From Mycobacterium noviomagense (GTDB lineage Bacteria > Actinomycetota > Actinomycetes > Mycobacteriales > Mycobacteriaceae): a DNA stretch of 64,000 nt. How positions within the stretch are numbered: the stretch's first letter is position 1; the number at the start of each line of letters is the position of its first letter. Of this stretch, positions 52,360 through 62,258 are shown one piece after another. The DNA is taken from contig NZ_AP022583.1 of the NCBI RefSeq assembly GCF_010731635.1, positions 1-64,000 on the forward strand, in the 5' to 3' direction. Made by a program: the position numbers and the translations under genes. A model generated the notes under the pieces. The model did not search any database and was not told the DNA's origin. It saw only the letters and a list, made by a program, of their open reading frames with translations.

Positions 52360-55300
52360 ATGGACGACAGCGACCCTGGCCCGACCCGCGCCGCTACCTT
52401 GCGCCGGACAGCTCCAGACCCGCTCACCGGGCACGCGGCGCGTAGAAGTGCGTACAGCGACCGGCTGGCCGCGCTGGCAGGATTCACGGTCGGGCACAAG
52501 GTGCTGGTCATCGGTGCGTGGATCCTGGTTGCCGGCGTCTTGGCGGTGGCGTTCCCGCAGTTGGAAACCGTGGTCAGACAACAATCGGTCGATCTGATCC
52601 CGCGTGATGTTCCGTCGTTTCAGACCTTGGACAAGATGGGCGCGGCGTTCGGCGAGCAGGGGTCCAAGACGATGGTGTTCGTCGCGATGGAGGACCCGGG
52701 CGGGCTGACTCCGCCGGTACGTCAGCGTTACCAGGCGATGCTGTCGGGGCTGCGAGCCGACACCAAGCATGTCCTGCTAGTGAAGGATCTCTTGGCTGAT
52801 CCCGCGACGGCCTCTCAAGCGGTCAGCCCGGACGGCAAAGCGTGGTATCTGCCGGTCGGCATAGCGGGCACACTGGGGGATCCCACCGCGACCGAGTCGG
52901 TGCAAGCGGTGCGCGACACCGCTGCCCAAGCGTTCCGCGGCTCCTCGACGATTGTGCGCGTGACCGGCCCTCCGGCAACGTTCAGCGACCAAATCGCCGC
53001 CGCCGAAAAGGATTTGGTTATCATCTCGGCGGCCACGGCGGGCCTGATCGCTGTGATCCTGCTGGTGGTGTATCGCTCGGTGTTTACCGCGCTGCTGCCG
53101 CTGCTGGTCATCGGTGTGAGCCTGGCCGTGGGGCGGGGAGTGCTCTCAGCGTTGGGGGAATTGGGTATGCCGGTTTCCCAGTTCACCATCGCGTTCATGA
53201 GCGCGATACTGCTTGGCGCCGGCACCGACTATTCGGTGTTTTTGATCAGCCGTTATCACGAGCAGCGAAAGCAAGGTGTTGCCGCAGATCGTGCCGTGAT
53301 TCACGCGACCGCCACCATCGGGCGGGTGATTCTTGCTTCGGCTGCCACCGTCGCTTTTGCCTTCCTGGCCATGGTTTTCGCACGGTTGAGCGTGTTCGCC
53401 GCTTTGGGTCCGGCGTGCGCGGTCGCGGTTTTCGTCGGGTTTTTGGCCACGGTGACGTTGCTTCCTCCGGTGCTGGCGCTGGCCGCCAAACGAGGCATCG
53501 GTGAACCCAGACGCGACCTGACCCGCCGCTACTGGAACCGCGTCGCGGTGGCGGTGGTGCGCCGCCCGGTACCCTTGCTAGCGGCCAGTTTGGCGATCCT
53601 GCTGGCCCTGGGTGCTCTTGGACTGACGATGCGGGTCAGCTACGACGATCGGAAGGGGCAGCCGTCGACCACCGGCAGCAACGAGGGTTACCGACTGCTG
53701 GACACGCACTTCCGCAAGGACATCGCCGTCACCGAATATCTGGTTGTCACATCTCCGACAGACATGCGCACCGGCAAAGGCCTGGCCGATCTCGACGAAA
53801 TGGCCGCCCGAGTCTCGCAGATACCCGGCGTCACCAAGGTTATCGGCGTCACCCGGCCCACCGGGCAGCGCCTCGATCAAGCCCAACTGTCCTGGCAGAA
53901 CCGGCAGATGGGCGACAAGATCGCGGGCACGGTCGCCGACGGCGAAGCCCGCAAAGGTGACCTCACCAAACTGACCAACGGCGCAGACCAACTCGCCAAT
54001 GGCCTGGCCCGACTCGACCACGCCATCAGGACAGCGCTTACCCCGCTGAGCGGGCTGCTGACCCAGGCCCAGTCCGCCGGACCACAAGTGCAGCGCTTTC
54101 GGCCGCTGCTGCAACAACTCGACGCCGCGGCACCCACCGTCGATCAAGCCCTGCAATCCGGGCCCGGGCTACGACTGCTTGCCGACCAAGCCGCAGCGGC
54201 GATCACCGCCATCGATCCCCTGGCGGCCGCCCTAGATACCACACCATGGTGCGCGACCACACCCCAGTGCGCGGCGATCCGCGACGAAATCCAGGTACTT
54301 GTCGCGTTACGCAACGGCGGCTTCTTCGAGCAGATCGCCGGCCTCGGTGACCAATTCAATCAGAACACCACCGTGGCCGGCACACTCAACGAGCTCCAAA
54401 ACGTCATCACCTCCTTCGAGAACGCGTTCGGCGCCACCGGCGCACCCACCGACCTGGCCGGAAACATCCGCCGACTCCAAACCGGAATCAGTCAACTGGC
54501 CTCCGGAGCGCAAGCGCTCGCCACCGGAGTGCACACCCTGGCCGACAGCAACATCCAACTGCTCTCCGGGATGAGCCAACTGGCCACCCAGCTGCAAAAT
54601 TCCGGCCGTGCCAGCGCCGGCGACGACGCAGCAAGTGGTTTCTACCTGCCCGCCAACGCATTCGAGAATCGCCAATTCAGCGACATGGCGCGCCAATTCC
54701 TTTCGGCCGACGGCAAAACGGCGCGGTTCGCGATCGAATCGCAATACGATCCCTACACCGGTGACGCCATGACATTGGCCCACAAAATCACCGAGGTCGC
54801 GAACGCGGCCCGCCCCAACACCTCGCTGGCTGCCGCCACGGCCTCGATGGCTGGATTCCCAGCCGTGAACTCCGACATCCAGCGCCTCCAGTCAGCGGAT
54901 TTCCGCCAGCTTGCCGTCGCCACCCTCGCCATCGTCGGCGTCATTTTGATCCTGCTGCTGCGAGCCATCCTCGCCCCGCTCTATCTATTGGGCACTGTCG
55001 TGCTCAATTACGGCGCCGCACTGGGCATCGGCACACTGCTCTTCCAATACGCGCTTGGCTACCAGATCGCTTGGCCGGTCCCGCTGCTCGCGTTCATCGT
55101 TCTGGTGGCCGTCGGCGCCGATTACAACATGTTGCTGGTGTCCCGGCTCCGCGAAGAATCCGCCCGCAACATCCGCGTCGGCGTCCTGCGGACAGTCGCC
55201 AGCACCGGCTCCGTCATCACCTCCGCTGGAGTGATCTTCGCTGCCAGCATGTTCGGACTCACCTTCGGCTCAATCGCAATCATGATCCAAGCCGGATTCA

Positions 55301-55425
55301 TCGTCGGTTGCGGACTACTACTTGACACCTTCATCGTGCGCACACTTACCGTCCCCGCCATCGCCACCCTGCTCCGCGAAGCCAGCTGGTGGCCCCAACG
55401 CAGCCGCGGCCCTAGAAACCATTAG
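52360..55425 (+). CDS. MmpL/RND-family transporter
   Basis: A 1,021-residue inner-membrane exporter driven by the proton gradient. It has one span near the N-terminus (HKVLVIGAWILVAGVLAVAF), a periplasmic domain, five spans, a second periplasmic domain and the last spans. The proton-relay Asp-Tyr pairs are D290-Y291 (GAGTDYSVFLISRY) and D921-Y922 (VGADYNMLLVSR). The second periplasmic domain contains a long helical stretch (about residues 520-760) rich in Gln, Leu and Ala, like the coiled-coil of lipid-exporting MmpL proteins. GGAGG lies just before the ATG. No MmpS partner is adjacent. It is a candidate exporter for a lipopeptide but lies 10 kb from the NRPS. Confidence 0.9.
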   Translation: MDDSDPGPTRAATLRRTAPDPLTGHAARRSAYSDRLAALAGFTVGHKVLVIGAWILVAGVLAVAFPQLETVVRQQSVDLIPRDVPSFQTLDKMGAAFGEQGSKTMVFVAMEDPGGLTPPVRQRYQAMLSGLRADTKHVLLVKDLLADPATASQAVSPDGKAWYLPVGIAGTLGDPTATESVQAVRDTAAQAFRGSSTIVRVTGPPATFSDQIAAAEKDLVIISAATAGLIAVILLVVYRSVFTALLPLLVIGVSLAVGRGVLSALGELGMPVSQFTIAFMSAILLGAGTDYSVFLISRYHEQRKQGVAADRAVIHATATIGRVILASAATVAFAFLAMVFARLSVFAALGPACAVAVFVGFLATVTLLPPVLALAAKRGIGEPRRDLTRRYWNRVAVAVVRRPVPLLAASLAILLALGALGLTMRVSYDDRKGQPSTTGSNEGYRLLDTHFRKDIAVTEYLVVTSPTDMRTGKGLADLDEMAARVSQIPGVTKVIGVTRPTGQRLDQAQLSWQNRQMGDKIAGTVADGEARKGDLTKLTNGADQLANGLARLDHAIRTALTPLSGLLTQAQSAGPQVQRFRPLLQQLDAAAPTVDQALQSGPGLRLLADQAAAAITAIDPLAAALDTTPWCATTPQCAAIRDEIQVLVALRNGGFFEQIAGLGDQFNQNTTVAGTLNELQNVITSFENAFGATGAPTDLAGNIRRLQTGISQLASGAQALATGVHTLADSNIQLLSGMSQLATQLQNSGRASAGDDAASGFYLPANAFENRQFSDMARQFLSADGKTARFAIESQYDPYTGDAMTLAHKITEVANAARPNTSLAAATASMAGFPAVNSDIQRLQSADFRQLAVATLAIVGVILILLLRAILAPLYLLGTVVLNYGAALGIGTLLFQYALGYQIAWPVPLLAFIVLVAVGADYNMLLVSRLREESARNIRVGVLRTVASTGSVITSAGVIFAASMFGLTFGSIAIMIQAGFIVGCGLLLDTFIVRTLTVPAIATLLREASWWPQRSRGPRNH

Positions 55426-55807
55426 GCCTAGCCGCCTCGACGTGCCTGGCGGCATTTCGAATTCTCGTTCACGTTGGTGCCGAGTGCCGTGTGCCGAACT
55501 TGCGACGCCCAATATCCCCCTCCGGCATATGCGCCGCCGTTCGCGCCGGCCGACGTGCCTCCGCCGCCGCCGCAGCCGCAGGGGGCACCTTCGGTCGGAA
55601 GGGATCCCGGTCATCAGGCGTGGGGCATATGGGAGGGGCCGGTCTGGATACCGCGATGACCGCTTGATATGTCGGCGCCCAATGCGACAGCGACGACCTC
55701 ACCGAAAGCTATCCACCACGCGAAATATTTGTCACTTAAGGCTATTAGCGCTCCTCTGCTGCGTATGCCCGATGCGCCCCCATAGATACCGCAGGACCAC
55801 CTCGCCG
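55426..55807. other. Gene-poor stretch after the MmpL gene
   Basis: 382 bp with no gene I can support. A 61-codon plus-strand ORF (55474-55659) is proline-rich (PPPAYAPPFAPADVPPPPPQ) and could be the end of a lost secreted protein. I see no start signal, repeat or RNA gene. Confidence 0.4.
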
Positions 55808-55984
55808 CTACGGCCCCAGTCGGTCCTGCTCCGGGACATTCGTTGATACCGCTGCATACGCACGAGCCAGCTCCTCGACAATTTCTTCGCTCAGGGTGTG
55901 GGCGTGCTCATGCTTGTCCAGCAGGGCGATGATGGCGCCGAACAGCGCCTCGGCGGCCTCGTGCTGCGCTTGCTTTGCTGACAT
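55808..55984 (-). CDS. Small protein of unknown function
   Basis: A 58-codon ORF whose ATG at 55984 is preceded by GGAAGGACT, a good ribosome site. The sequence is helical and acidic (KQAQHEAAEALFGAIIALLD, SEEIVEELARAYAAV) with a His-rich turn (DKHEHAH). The frame is open further upstream to 56065, but that part looks non-coding. I do not recognise the family. It lies alone between the MmpL gene and the TldD/PmbA pair. Confidence 0.6.
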   Translation of the reverse strand: MSAKQAQHEAAEALFGAIIALLDKHEHAHTLSEEIVEELARAYAAVSTNVPEQDRLGP

Positions 55985-56297
55985 AGTCCTTCCGTCGTGC
56001 GTCCGGGGGTCTTGCGATTGCGACCCGCGCGGGCTAATGGTCGCACGCGCCCCCAGAGCGCGCATGGCGTGAACTCAACGCCGCCTGGGGATTGCGTAGC
56101 TCCACCATCGGTGGGCCCTGCCTTCGCGCCCGGAGTATCAGTGCGGCGGACAGGGCAATCACGTTGCGGGCGTTGCGTATACCCTACGGCCACGTCCGGG
56201 TCCGTGCGTCGGGCGACCAGATGACGGCATCTGTATACCGCGGCGCCACCTTGTGGCGGCCGGTTGGCGGCCAAGAATTCTCGAAGAATTTAAGGGA
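55985..56297. other. Intergenic, nothing recognised
   Basis: 313 bp between the small gene and the PmbA-like gene. Short ORFs exist on both strands, but none has family motifs or a convincing start. Confidence 0.4.
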
Positions 56298-57659
56298 CTA
56301 TTGCGCCTGGCTTACCGACGACATGTGAAAGTCCGGTATCCGCAACGACGGCATCGCCGCCCGAGTAGCCCAATCACCCCATTCCCGCGGCAGCGTCAGT
56401 TCGCTGACGCCCGCCTCGGTGGCCCGTCGCAAGAGATCCAGTGGGCTCTCGTTGAACCGGAAGTTGTTGACAGCAGCGGTCACTTCCCCGTCTTCCACCA
56501 GGTACACGCCGTCACGGGTCAGCCCCGTCAAGAGCAACGTGGTCGGGTCGACTTCGCGGATGTACCACAGCGTCGTGAGCAACAGCCCACGCTCGGTGGC
56601 CGCGATCATGTCGGGCAGATCGGCTGAGCCGCCGGTCATTAACAGGTTGTCAGCCGCGACCGCGACCGGGGCGTCGAACTCGGCGGCGGCGGCGCGCGGG
56701 TAGGCCAGCGCGTTGATCGCCCCGTCGCGGATCCAGTCGACCCGTTCGATATTCATTCCGTTGTCGAACACGGACACCGTCTCCGACGATGCGCTGGCGG
56801 CGACGAACGGCGAACATTCCAGGCCCGGACCCAAGGGATCGGAGTAGAGGGTCAGCGGCAGATCCGTGAGCCGCTGGCCTACCCGGGTGCCGCCACCGGG
56901 CGCCGAGAAGGCGGTCCGGCCTTCTTGGGCGCCCCGGCCGCTCATCGACCACTGCAGGTAGATCATGATGTCGGCCACCGTCGCCGGCGGCATGATCGTC
57001 TCATAGCGACCGGCGGGCAATTCGACGGTGCGCCCGGCCCAGCCCAGCCGTGTCGAGAGCTGATCGAGCAATAAATCCGTTGGCACGTCGGCGAAATCGG
57101 GTGTGCCGACACCGGTCCACGCGCTTGCTGCGCCGCGTTTGGCGTTGATCTCCACCGAACCAGTGGGCTGGGTATAGCGGCGACGAAGCCCGGTCGAAGA
57201 GGCCAAGAACGTCGTCTCCACCACGTGATGGGCAAACCCGTACAGCTGATCAGCACCGCGAAATCCTCGGCTCAACGGGCCCGCGACCCCGGCGAACACC
57301 TCAGCACCGGTGCCCGACACCGGAGCGTCCCAATCGTCGGGCACACCGCCGCCCGTGAGCAGGGGTGCGGCATCGCGGGCCTTCGGCGCCGCTCGGGCCG
57401 CCTCCACCGATGCGGTCACCAGCGCGGGTATCAGCGACGGGTCCACCTCGGCCGACCGCAAGGACCCGACGCGTGCCGTATCACCCTCTCGCAGAATGGA
57501 AATCACCGTGGTGTTGCGGCTGGTCGATACTCCGTTCGTGGTCATCGAGTTGTTCGCCCAGCGCAGCGAGGCTTCCGCGCGGTCGGTGACCAGCACGATG
57601 GTCTCGTCGGCGTGGGCGGCATCCAGTGCGAGATCGACGAGTTGGGACGCGGGGATCAT
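56298..57659 (-). CDS. PmbA/TldE-like metalloprotease subunit (Rv2314c-like)
   Basis: A 453-residue member of the TldD/PmbA family. In bacteria the two partners form a heterodimeric protease that degrades or matures small peptides, and the PmbA side lacks the zinc motif, as here. Features include RWANNSMTTNGVS, GSVEINAKRG, LYSDPLGPGLECSPF, VFDNGMNIERVDWIRDGAI and LLLTGLTRDGVYLVEDGEV. The ATG at 57659 overlaps the stop of the upstream TldD gene (ATGA), so the two are translationally coupled. The pair resembles M. tuberculosis Rv2314c-Rv2315c (from memory). Confidence 0.88.
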   Translation of the reverse strand: MIPASQLVDLALDAAHADETIVLVTDRAEASLRWANNSMTTNGVSTSRNTTVISILREGDTARVGSLRSAEVDPSLIPALVTASVEAARAAPKARDAAPLLTGGGVPDDWDAPVSGTGAEVFAGVAGPLSRGFRGADQLYGFAHHVVETTFLASSTGLRRRYTQPTGSVEINAKRGAASAWTGVGTPDFADVPTDLLLDQLSTRLGWAGRTVELPAGRYETIMPPATVADIMIYLQWSMSGRGAQEGRTAFSAPGGGTRVGQRLTDLPLTLYSDPLGPGLECSPFVAASASSETVSVFDNGMNIERVDWIRDGAINALAYPRAAAAEFDAPVAVAADNLLMTGGSADLPDMIAATERGLLLTTLWYIREVDPTTLLLTGLTRDGVYLVEDGEVTAAVNNFRFNESPLDLLRRATEAGVSELTLPREWGDWATRAAMPSLRIPDFHMSSVSQAQ

Positions 57660-59173
57660 CGGCCGGCCTCGCGTCGGGTGTTGAGGACGTTGACGCCGCG
57701 GAACAGCGCTGCCGGGCAGCCGTGGCTGACCGGCGCCACCTGGCCGGGTTGGGCCTTGCCGCAGTTGAAGGCACCGCCCAACCGCCACGTCGACGGGCCG
57801 CCGACAGCTTCCATCGAATTCCAGAAGTCGGTGGTGGTGGCTTGGTAGGCGACGTCGCGCAGTTGTCCGTCTAGGCGGCCGTCGCGGATGCGGAAGAACC
57901 GCTGCCCGGTGAACTGAAAGTTGTAGCGCTGCATGTCGATTGACCATGATTTGTCGCCGACGATGTAGATGCCGTCCTCAACCCGGCCGATCAAGTCCTC
58001 GGTGCTGACGTCCTCTGGCCCCGGCTGCAGCGACACGTTCGCCATCCGCTGGATCGGAACGTGATGCGGCGAGTCCGCGTACGAGCAGCCGTTGGACCGC
58101 GGCTGTCCGAGCCGCGGCGCGAACACCCGGTCGAGCTGATAGCCGACGAATATCCCGTCGCGCACCAGATCCCAACTCTGTGCAGCCACCCCTTCGTCGT
58201 CGTAACCGACGCTGGCCAAGCCGTATTCGACGGTGCGGTCGGCGGTCACGTTCATCACCGGTGAACCGTAGCGCAAGCTGCCCAGCTTGTCGGGCGTGGC
58301 GAACGAGGTTCCTGCATAGGCGGATTCGTAGCCGATGGCACGGTCGTATTCCGTGGCGTGGCCGATGGATTCGTGAATGGTCAGCCACAGGTTGCTCGGA
58401 TCGATCACCAGATCGGTCGGCCCGGGTGTCACGCTGGGCGCCTTCAGCTTTTCGGCCAGCAGCCACGGCATCTGCGCGAGCTCGTCGCTCCAGTTCCGCA
58501 CCTGGTCGCCGGCGACCACCTCCCAGCCGCGGGCGGTCGGCGGCGCAAGTGTGCGCATCGAATCGAACACCCCTGTCGAGGTGTCGACGGTCACAGCCTC
58601 CAGGACGGGCATCAGGCGCACGCGCTGCTGGGTGATCGACGAACCGAAGGTGTCGGCGTAAAACGTCTGCTCCTTGACCGCGCTCAGCCCGGCCGACACA
58701 TGATCGACTCCGTCGGCGGCCAGCAGCCGGCCTGAGTAGTCCTGCAGAACGGCGATCTTGTCGGCGGTGGGCACGGTGAACGGGTCGATTTGGTAACTCG
58801 ACACCCAGATGGCGTCGGTGTACACCGGCTCCGGCGCCAGCTCCACCCGCTCGGCGTTCAGTGCCGCCAGTGTGGTGGCCACCTGGACTGCGCGGCGCGC
58901 GGTGTCTGCCGCGACGTCGGGCACCAGCTCCGCGTGCGACGCAAACCCCCATGTGCCGTCGACAATGACCCGGACCGCCAGACCGACCTCGCGGTTGACG
59001 ACGGCGGTCTCGAGCTCGCCGTCGCGCAGCCGGATGAGCTCGGTGCTGATGCGGTGCAGCCGCAGGTCGGCGTGGGTGGCGCCCGCCGCGGTGGCCGCCG
59101 AGAGCGCGGCGTCGGCCAGCTTGTGGCGGGGAAGGTCCAGAAAGTCGGCATCGATCCCGCGGTTGTGTGTCAC
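57656..59173 (-). CDS. TldD-like metalloprotease (Rv2315c-like)
   Basis: The catalytic partner, 505 residues from GTG 59173. The zinc-binding HExxxH is H267-E-S-I-G-H272 (HESIGHATEYD), and the C-terminal cysteine motif (AFNCGKAQPGQ) is present. Other family stretches are NREVGLAVRVIVDGTWGF and YGLASVGYDDEGVAAQSWDL. The open frame continues upstream for 161 codons of low-complexity residues, antisense to uspA, which I reject as coding. It is divergent from uspA, with 33 bp between the two start codons. Confidence 0.88.
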   Translation of the reverse strand: MTHNRGIDADFLDLPRHKLADAALSAATAAGATHADLRLHRISTELIRLRDGELETAVVNREVGLAVRVIVDGTWGFASHAELVPDVAADTARRAVQVATTLAALNAERVELAPEPVYTDAIWVSSYQIDPFTVPTADKIAVLQDYSGRLLAADGVDHVSAGLSAVKEQTFYADTFGSSITQQRVRLMPVLEAVTVDTSTGVFDSMRTLAPPTARGWEVVAGDQVRNWSDELAQMPWLLAEKLKAPSVTPGPTDLVIDPSNLWLTIHESIGHATEYDRAIGYESAYAGTSFATPDKLGSLRYGSPVMNVTADRTVEYGLASVGYDDEGVAAQSWDLVRDGIFVGYQLDRVFAPRLGQPRSNGCSYADSPHHVPIQRMANVSLQPGPEDVSTEDLIGRVEDGIYIVGDKSWSIDMQRYNFQFTGQRFFRIRDGRLDGQLRDVAYQATTTDFWNSMEAVGGPSTWRLGGAFNCGKAQPGQVAPVSHGCPAALFRGVNVLNTRREAGR

Positions 59174-59206
59174 GGCTCCACCGTAACGACCGGCTTTAAT
59201 ACCCTC

Positions 59207-60109
59207 ATGGCCCGAGCTGGAAGAACAGCCGCCCCGATGGACGCTGCGCCGCGACGATCCACCGCACTGGGCTATACGCTGCTTGCCCCCAGCCTGTTCG
59301 GCGTAGTCGCGTTCTTGCTGCTGCCGATCCTTGTCGTCGTGTGGTTGAGCCTGCATCGCTGGGACTTGCTGGGCCCGATCAAGTATGTCGGACTGGACAA
59401 TTGGCGGTCTGTGCTGACCGACCGGACGTTCGGCAGCTCGCTGCTGGTGACGCTGGTGTTCGTGGCGATCGTGGTGCCCACGCAGACGGTGCTCGGGCTG
59501 CTGGCCGCGGCGTTGCTGGCCCGGGGCCTGCCGGGCAGCGGGGTGTTCCGCACACTGTATGTGCTGCCGTGGATCTGCGCGCCGCTGGCGATTGCGGTGT
59601 TGTGGCGGTGGATTCTGGCGCCCACCGACGGCGCGGTCAGCACCGTGTTGGGGCATCGCATTGAGTGGCTCACCGATCCCGGTCTGGCGCTGCCGGTGGT
59701 GTCAGCCGTGGTGGTGTGGAGCAACGTGGGTTATGTGGCGTTGTTCTTCGTGGCCGGCATTCTGGCCATCCCTGCTGAGATCTACGCCGCCGCTCGCACT
59801 GACGGCGCGACCGCTTGGCAGCGGTTCTGGCATATCACGCTGCCGATGCTGCGGCCCACGATGTTCTTTGTACTGGTCACCGGAATAGTCAGCGCCGCGC
59901 AGGTTTTCGACACCGTATACGCGCTGACCGGCGGCGGGCCGCAGGGCAGCACCGACCTCGTAGCCCATCGCATCTATGCCGAGGCGTTCGGGTCGGCGGC
60001 GATCGGTCGGGCCGCCGTCATGGCGGTGGTGCTGTTCCTCATCCTGGTGGGCGTGACCGTCGTCCAGCACCTGTACTTCCGGCGGCGGATCAGCTATGAC
60101 CTCACCTAG
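59207..60109 (+). CDS. uspA: ABC sugar-transporter permease UspA
   Basis: An inner-membrane permease of the MalF type, 300 residues with six spans and the EAA loop AIPAEIYAAARTDGATAWQRF, which contacts the ATPase. I chose ATG 59207. A second ATG at 59237 would give 290 residues, the length I remember for M. tuberculosis UspA (Rv2316). It is the first gene of the uspABC operon and overlaps uspB by 14 bp. No ATPase is encoded in the operon, so a shared one must serve it. Confidence 0.9.
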   Translation: MARAGRTAAPMDAAPRRSTALGYTLLAPSLFGVVAFLLLPILVVVWLSLHRWDLLGPIKYVGLDNWRSVLTDRTFGSSLLVTLVFVAIVVPTQTVLGLLAAALLARGLPGSGVFRTLYVLPWICAPLAIAVLWRWILAPTDGAVSTVLGHRIEWLTDPGLALPVVSAVVVWSNVGYVALFFVAGILAIPAEIYAAARTDGATAWQRFWHITLPMLRPTMFFVLVTGIVSAAQVFDTVYALTGGGPQGSTDLVAHRIYAEAFGSAAIGRAAVMAVVLFLILVGVTVVQHLYFRRRISYDLT

Positions 60110-60923
60110 AAAGCTGGCTTCAGCTTTGGTTGTCTACACCGGCCTGACGGTCGGCGCAGTCATCACATTGGCCCCCTTCGCGCTTGGCTTGGTGACATCG
60201 TTCACTTCCCCGCATCAGTTCGCGACCGCCAGCCCGCTGGCCTGGCCACGGCCTCCCACGCTGAGCAACTACGCCGATCTGGGCAGCGCTGGGTTCGGCC
60301 GCGCATTGACAGTTACCGCGTTGATGACCGCGCTGATTCTGCTTGGCCAGATGAGCTTTTCGGTGCTGGCCGCCTATGCTTTCGCGCGGCTGCGATTTCC
60401 CGGCCGGGATGCGTTGTTCTGGGTGTATATCGCGACGTTGATGGTACCGGCCACAGTGACGGTGGTGCCGCTCTATTTGATGATGGCCCAACTGGGGCTG
60501 CGCAACACGTTCTGGGCGTTGGTGTTGCCGTTCGTATTCGGCTCGCCCTACGCGATTTTCTTGCTGCGGGAGTACTTTCGCGCGATACCGGACGATCTGG
60601 TCAACGCTGCGCGGCTGGACGGCGCCAACACCCTCGACGTGATCGTGCACCTGATTGTGCCGGCGAGCCGGCCCGTGCTGGTCACGCTGGCACTGATCAC
60701 CGTCGTATCGCAATGGAACAATTTCATGTGGCCGCTGGTGATCACCAGCGGGGCTAAGTGGCGGGTGCTGACGGTGGCGACGGCCGCATTGCAGTCGCGG
60801 TATAACGCCCAGTGGACGCTGGTCATGGCCGCGACGACGGTGGCGATCGTGCCGTTGATTGTGCTGTTCGTGGTGTTTCAGCGGCGCATCGTGCGCTCGA
60901 TCGTTGTCAAGGGCCTGAAATGA
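60096..60923 (+). CDS. uspB: ABC sugar-transporter permease UspB
   Basis: The second permease, MalG type, 275 residues with six spans and the EAA loop AIPDDLVNAARLDGANTLDV. It starts inside the 3' end of uspA and its TGA overlaps the ATG of uspC (ATGA), so the three are coupled. It corresponds to M. tuberculosis Rv2317. The Usp system has been linked to uptake of amino-sugar-containing compounds and cell-wall recycling in M. tuberculosis. Confidence 0.9.
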   Translation: MTSPRKLASALVVYTGLTVGAVITLAPFALGLVTSFTSPHQFATASPLAWPRPPTLSNYADLGSAGFGRALTVTALMTALILLGQMSFSVLAAYAFARLRFPGRDALFWVYIATLMVPATVTVVPLYLMMAQLGLRNTFWALVLPFVFGSPYAIFLLREYFRAIPDDLVNAARLDGANTLDVIVHLIVPASRPVLVTLALITVVSQWNNFMWPLVITSGAKWRVLTVATAALQSRYNAQWTLVMAATTVAIVPLIVLFVVFQRRIVRSIVVKGLK

Positions 60924-62245
60924 GCTGGCGGCCAAGGTTTTCTACGCTGGTGGCTGCCGGGGTGTTGCTGCTGGCCGCGTTGCTGGCTGCGACGGTGGTG
61001 CTGTTGGGCCGGTCGTATGAACCTGGTGGCGGCAAGACGGTAGTGACGGTGCGACTGTGGGACGAGCAGGTCGCTGCGGCGTATCGGCAATCGTTCACCG
61101 CGTTCACCCGTACCCATCCCGATATCGAGGTGCGCACCAATGTGGTGGCCTACTCGACGTACTTCGAGACACTGCGCACGGATGTCGCGGGCGGCAGTGC
61201 CGACGACATCTTCTGGCTGTCCAACGCCTATCTGGCCAGCTATGCGGACAGCGGCCGCCTGATGAAAATCGATGCTCGCGGAGCTGACTGGGAGCCATCG
61301 GTGGTCGAGCAATTCACCCGTGACGGTGCGCTGTGGGCGGTGCCGCAGTTGACCGACGCCGGTATCGCCGTGTACTACAACGCGGATCTGCTGGCTGCCG
61401 CGGGTGTCGATCCTGGCATGTTGGGTTCGCTGCGATGGGGCCCGGGCAGTGACGATACGCTGCGTGCGCTATTGGCCCGGCTCACCGTGGACGCCGACGG
61501 GCGCGACGCTGGCACACCGGGTTTCGACCCCCGCCGAGTTCGGCAATGGGGGTACAACGCGTCCAACGACCCGCAGGGCATCTACTTGAACTACATCGGT
61601 TCGGCCGGTGGCGTGTTCCAGGACGGCGACCGGTTCGCGTTTGACAATCCCGCAGCGGTGGCCGCTTTCAGCTACCTGGTCGGGTTGATCAACGCCGACC
61701 ACGTCTCCCCGCCGGCGGCCGACACCAACGACAACGGTGACTTCTGCCGCAACCAGTTTCTGGCCGGCAAGATGGCGCTGTTTCAGTCCGGCACGTACAA
61801 CCTGGCGGCGGTCGCTGAGCATGCCCGCTTTCGCTGGGGGCTGGCCATGTTGCCCAGTGGCCCGAAAGGGCGGGTGAGCGTCACGAACGGCATTGCAGCC
61901 GCTGGAAGTTCGGCGTCGAAACATCCGGATGCAGTGCGCCAGGTGCTGGCCTGGCTGGGCAGCAGGCAGGGTAACGAATACCTGGGCCGGCGCGGTACCG
62001 CTATTCCCGCGGTGCGCTCGGCTCAGCGGGTGTACTTCGACTACTGGACCGCCAAAGGCGTCGACGTCACTCCGTTCTTCGCGGTGTTGAAGGGCCCGCG
62101 CATCGCGGCGCCTGGCGGTGCCGGCTTCCCGGCCGGCTATCAGGCGCTGAAACCGTATTTCGACGACATGTTCCTGGGTCGCAGCGACGTCGTAGCAACC
62201 CTGCGGAAAGCGCAAGCGGCGGCCAACGCCGCAGCCCGGCGCTAG
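60920..62245 (+). CDS. uspC: Periplasmic sugar-binding protein UspC
   Basis: A solute-binding protein of the MalE/UgpB class, 441 residues. It has an N-terminal hydrophobic segment (about residues 8-30), then VTVRLWDEQVAAAYRQSFTA. Typical binding-protein stretches are NAYLASYADSGRLM, GALWAVPQLTDAGIAVYYN, NQFLAGKMALFQSGTYNL and VTNGIAAAGSS. I see no lipobox cysteine in the first 45 residues, so anchoring may be by an uncleaved signal helix. It matches M. tuberculosis Rv2318 in place and length. Confidence 0.9.
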   Translation: MSWRPRFSTLVAAGVLLLAALLAATVVLLGRSYEPGGGKTVVTVRLWDEQVAAAYRQSFTAFTRTHPDIEVRTNVVAYSTYFETLRTDVAGGSADDIFWLSNAYLASYADSGRLMKIDARGADWEPSVVEQFTRDGALWAVPQLTDAGIAVYYNADLLAAAGVDPGMLGSLRWGPGSDDTLRALLARLTVDADGRDAGTPGFDPRRVRQWGYNASNDPQGIYLNYIGSAGGVFQDGDRFAFDNPAAVAAFSYLVGLINADHVSPPAADTNDNGDFCRNQFLAGKMALFQSGTYNLAAVAEHARFRWGLAMLPSGPKGRVSVTNGIAAAGSSASKHPDAVRQVLAWLGSRQGNEYLGRRGTAIPAVRSAQRVYFDYWTAKGVDVTPFFAVLKGPRIAAPGGAGFPAGYQALKPYFDDMFLGRSDVVATLRKAQAAANAAARR

Positions 62246-62258
62246 CGATCCGATAGCG

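Noticed and set aside
58790..59206. Upstream extension of uspA by 139 codons
   Set aside because: It is antisense to the conserved TldD N-terminus and lacks permease features. The ATG at 59207 or 59237 fits the family.
59174..59656. Upstream extension of the TldD gene by 161 codons
   Set aside because: Low-complexity Gln/Arg/His translation antisense to uspA. Homology begins just after GTG 59173.
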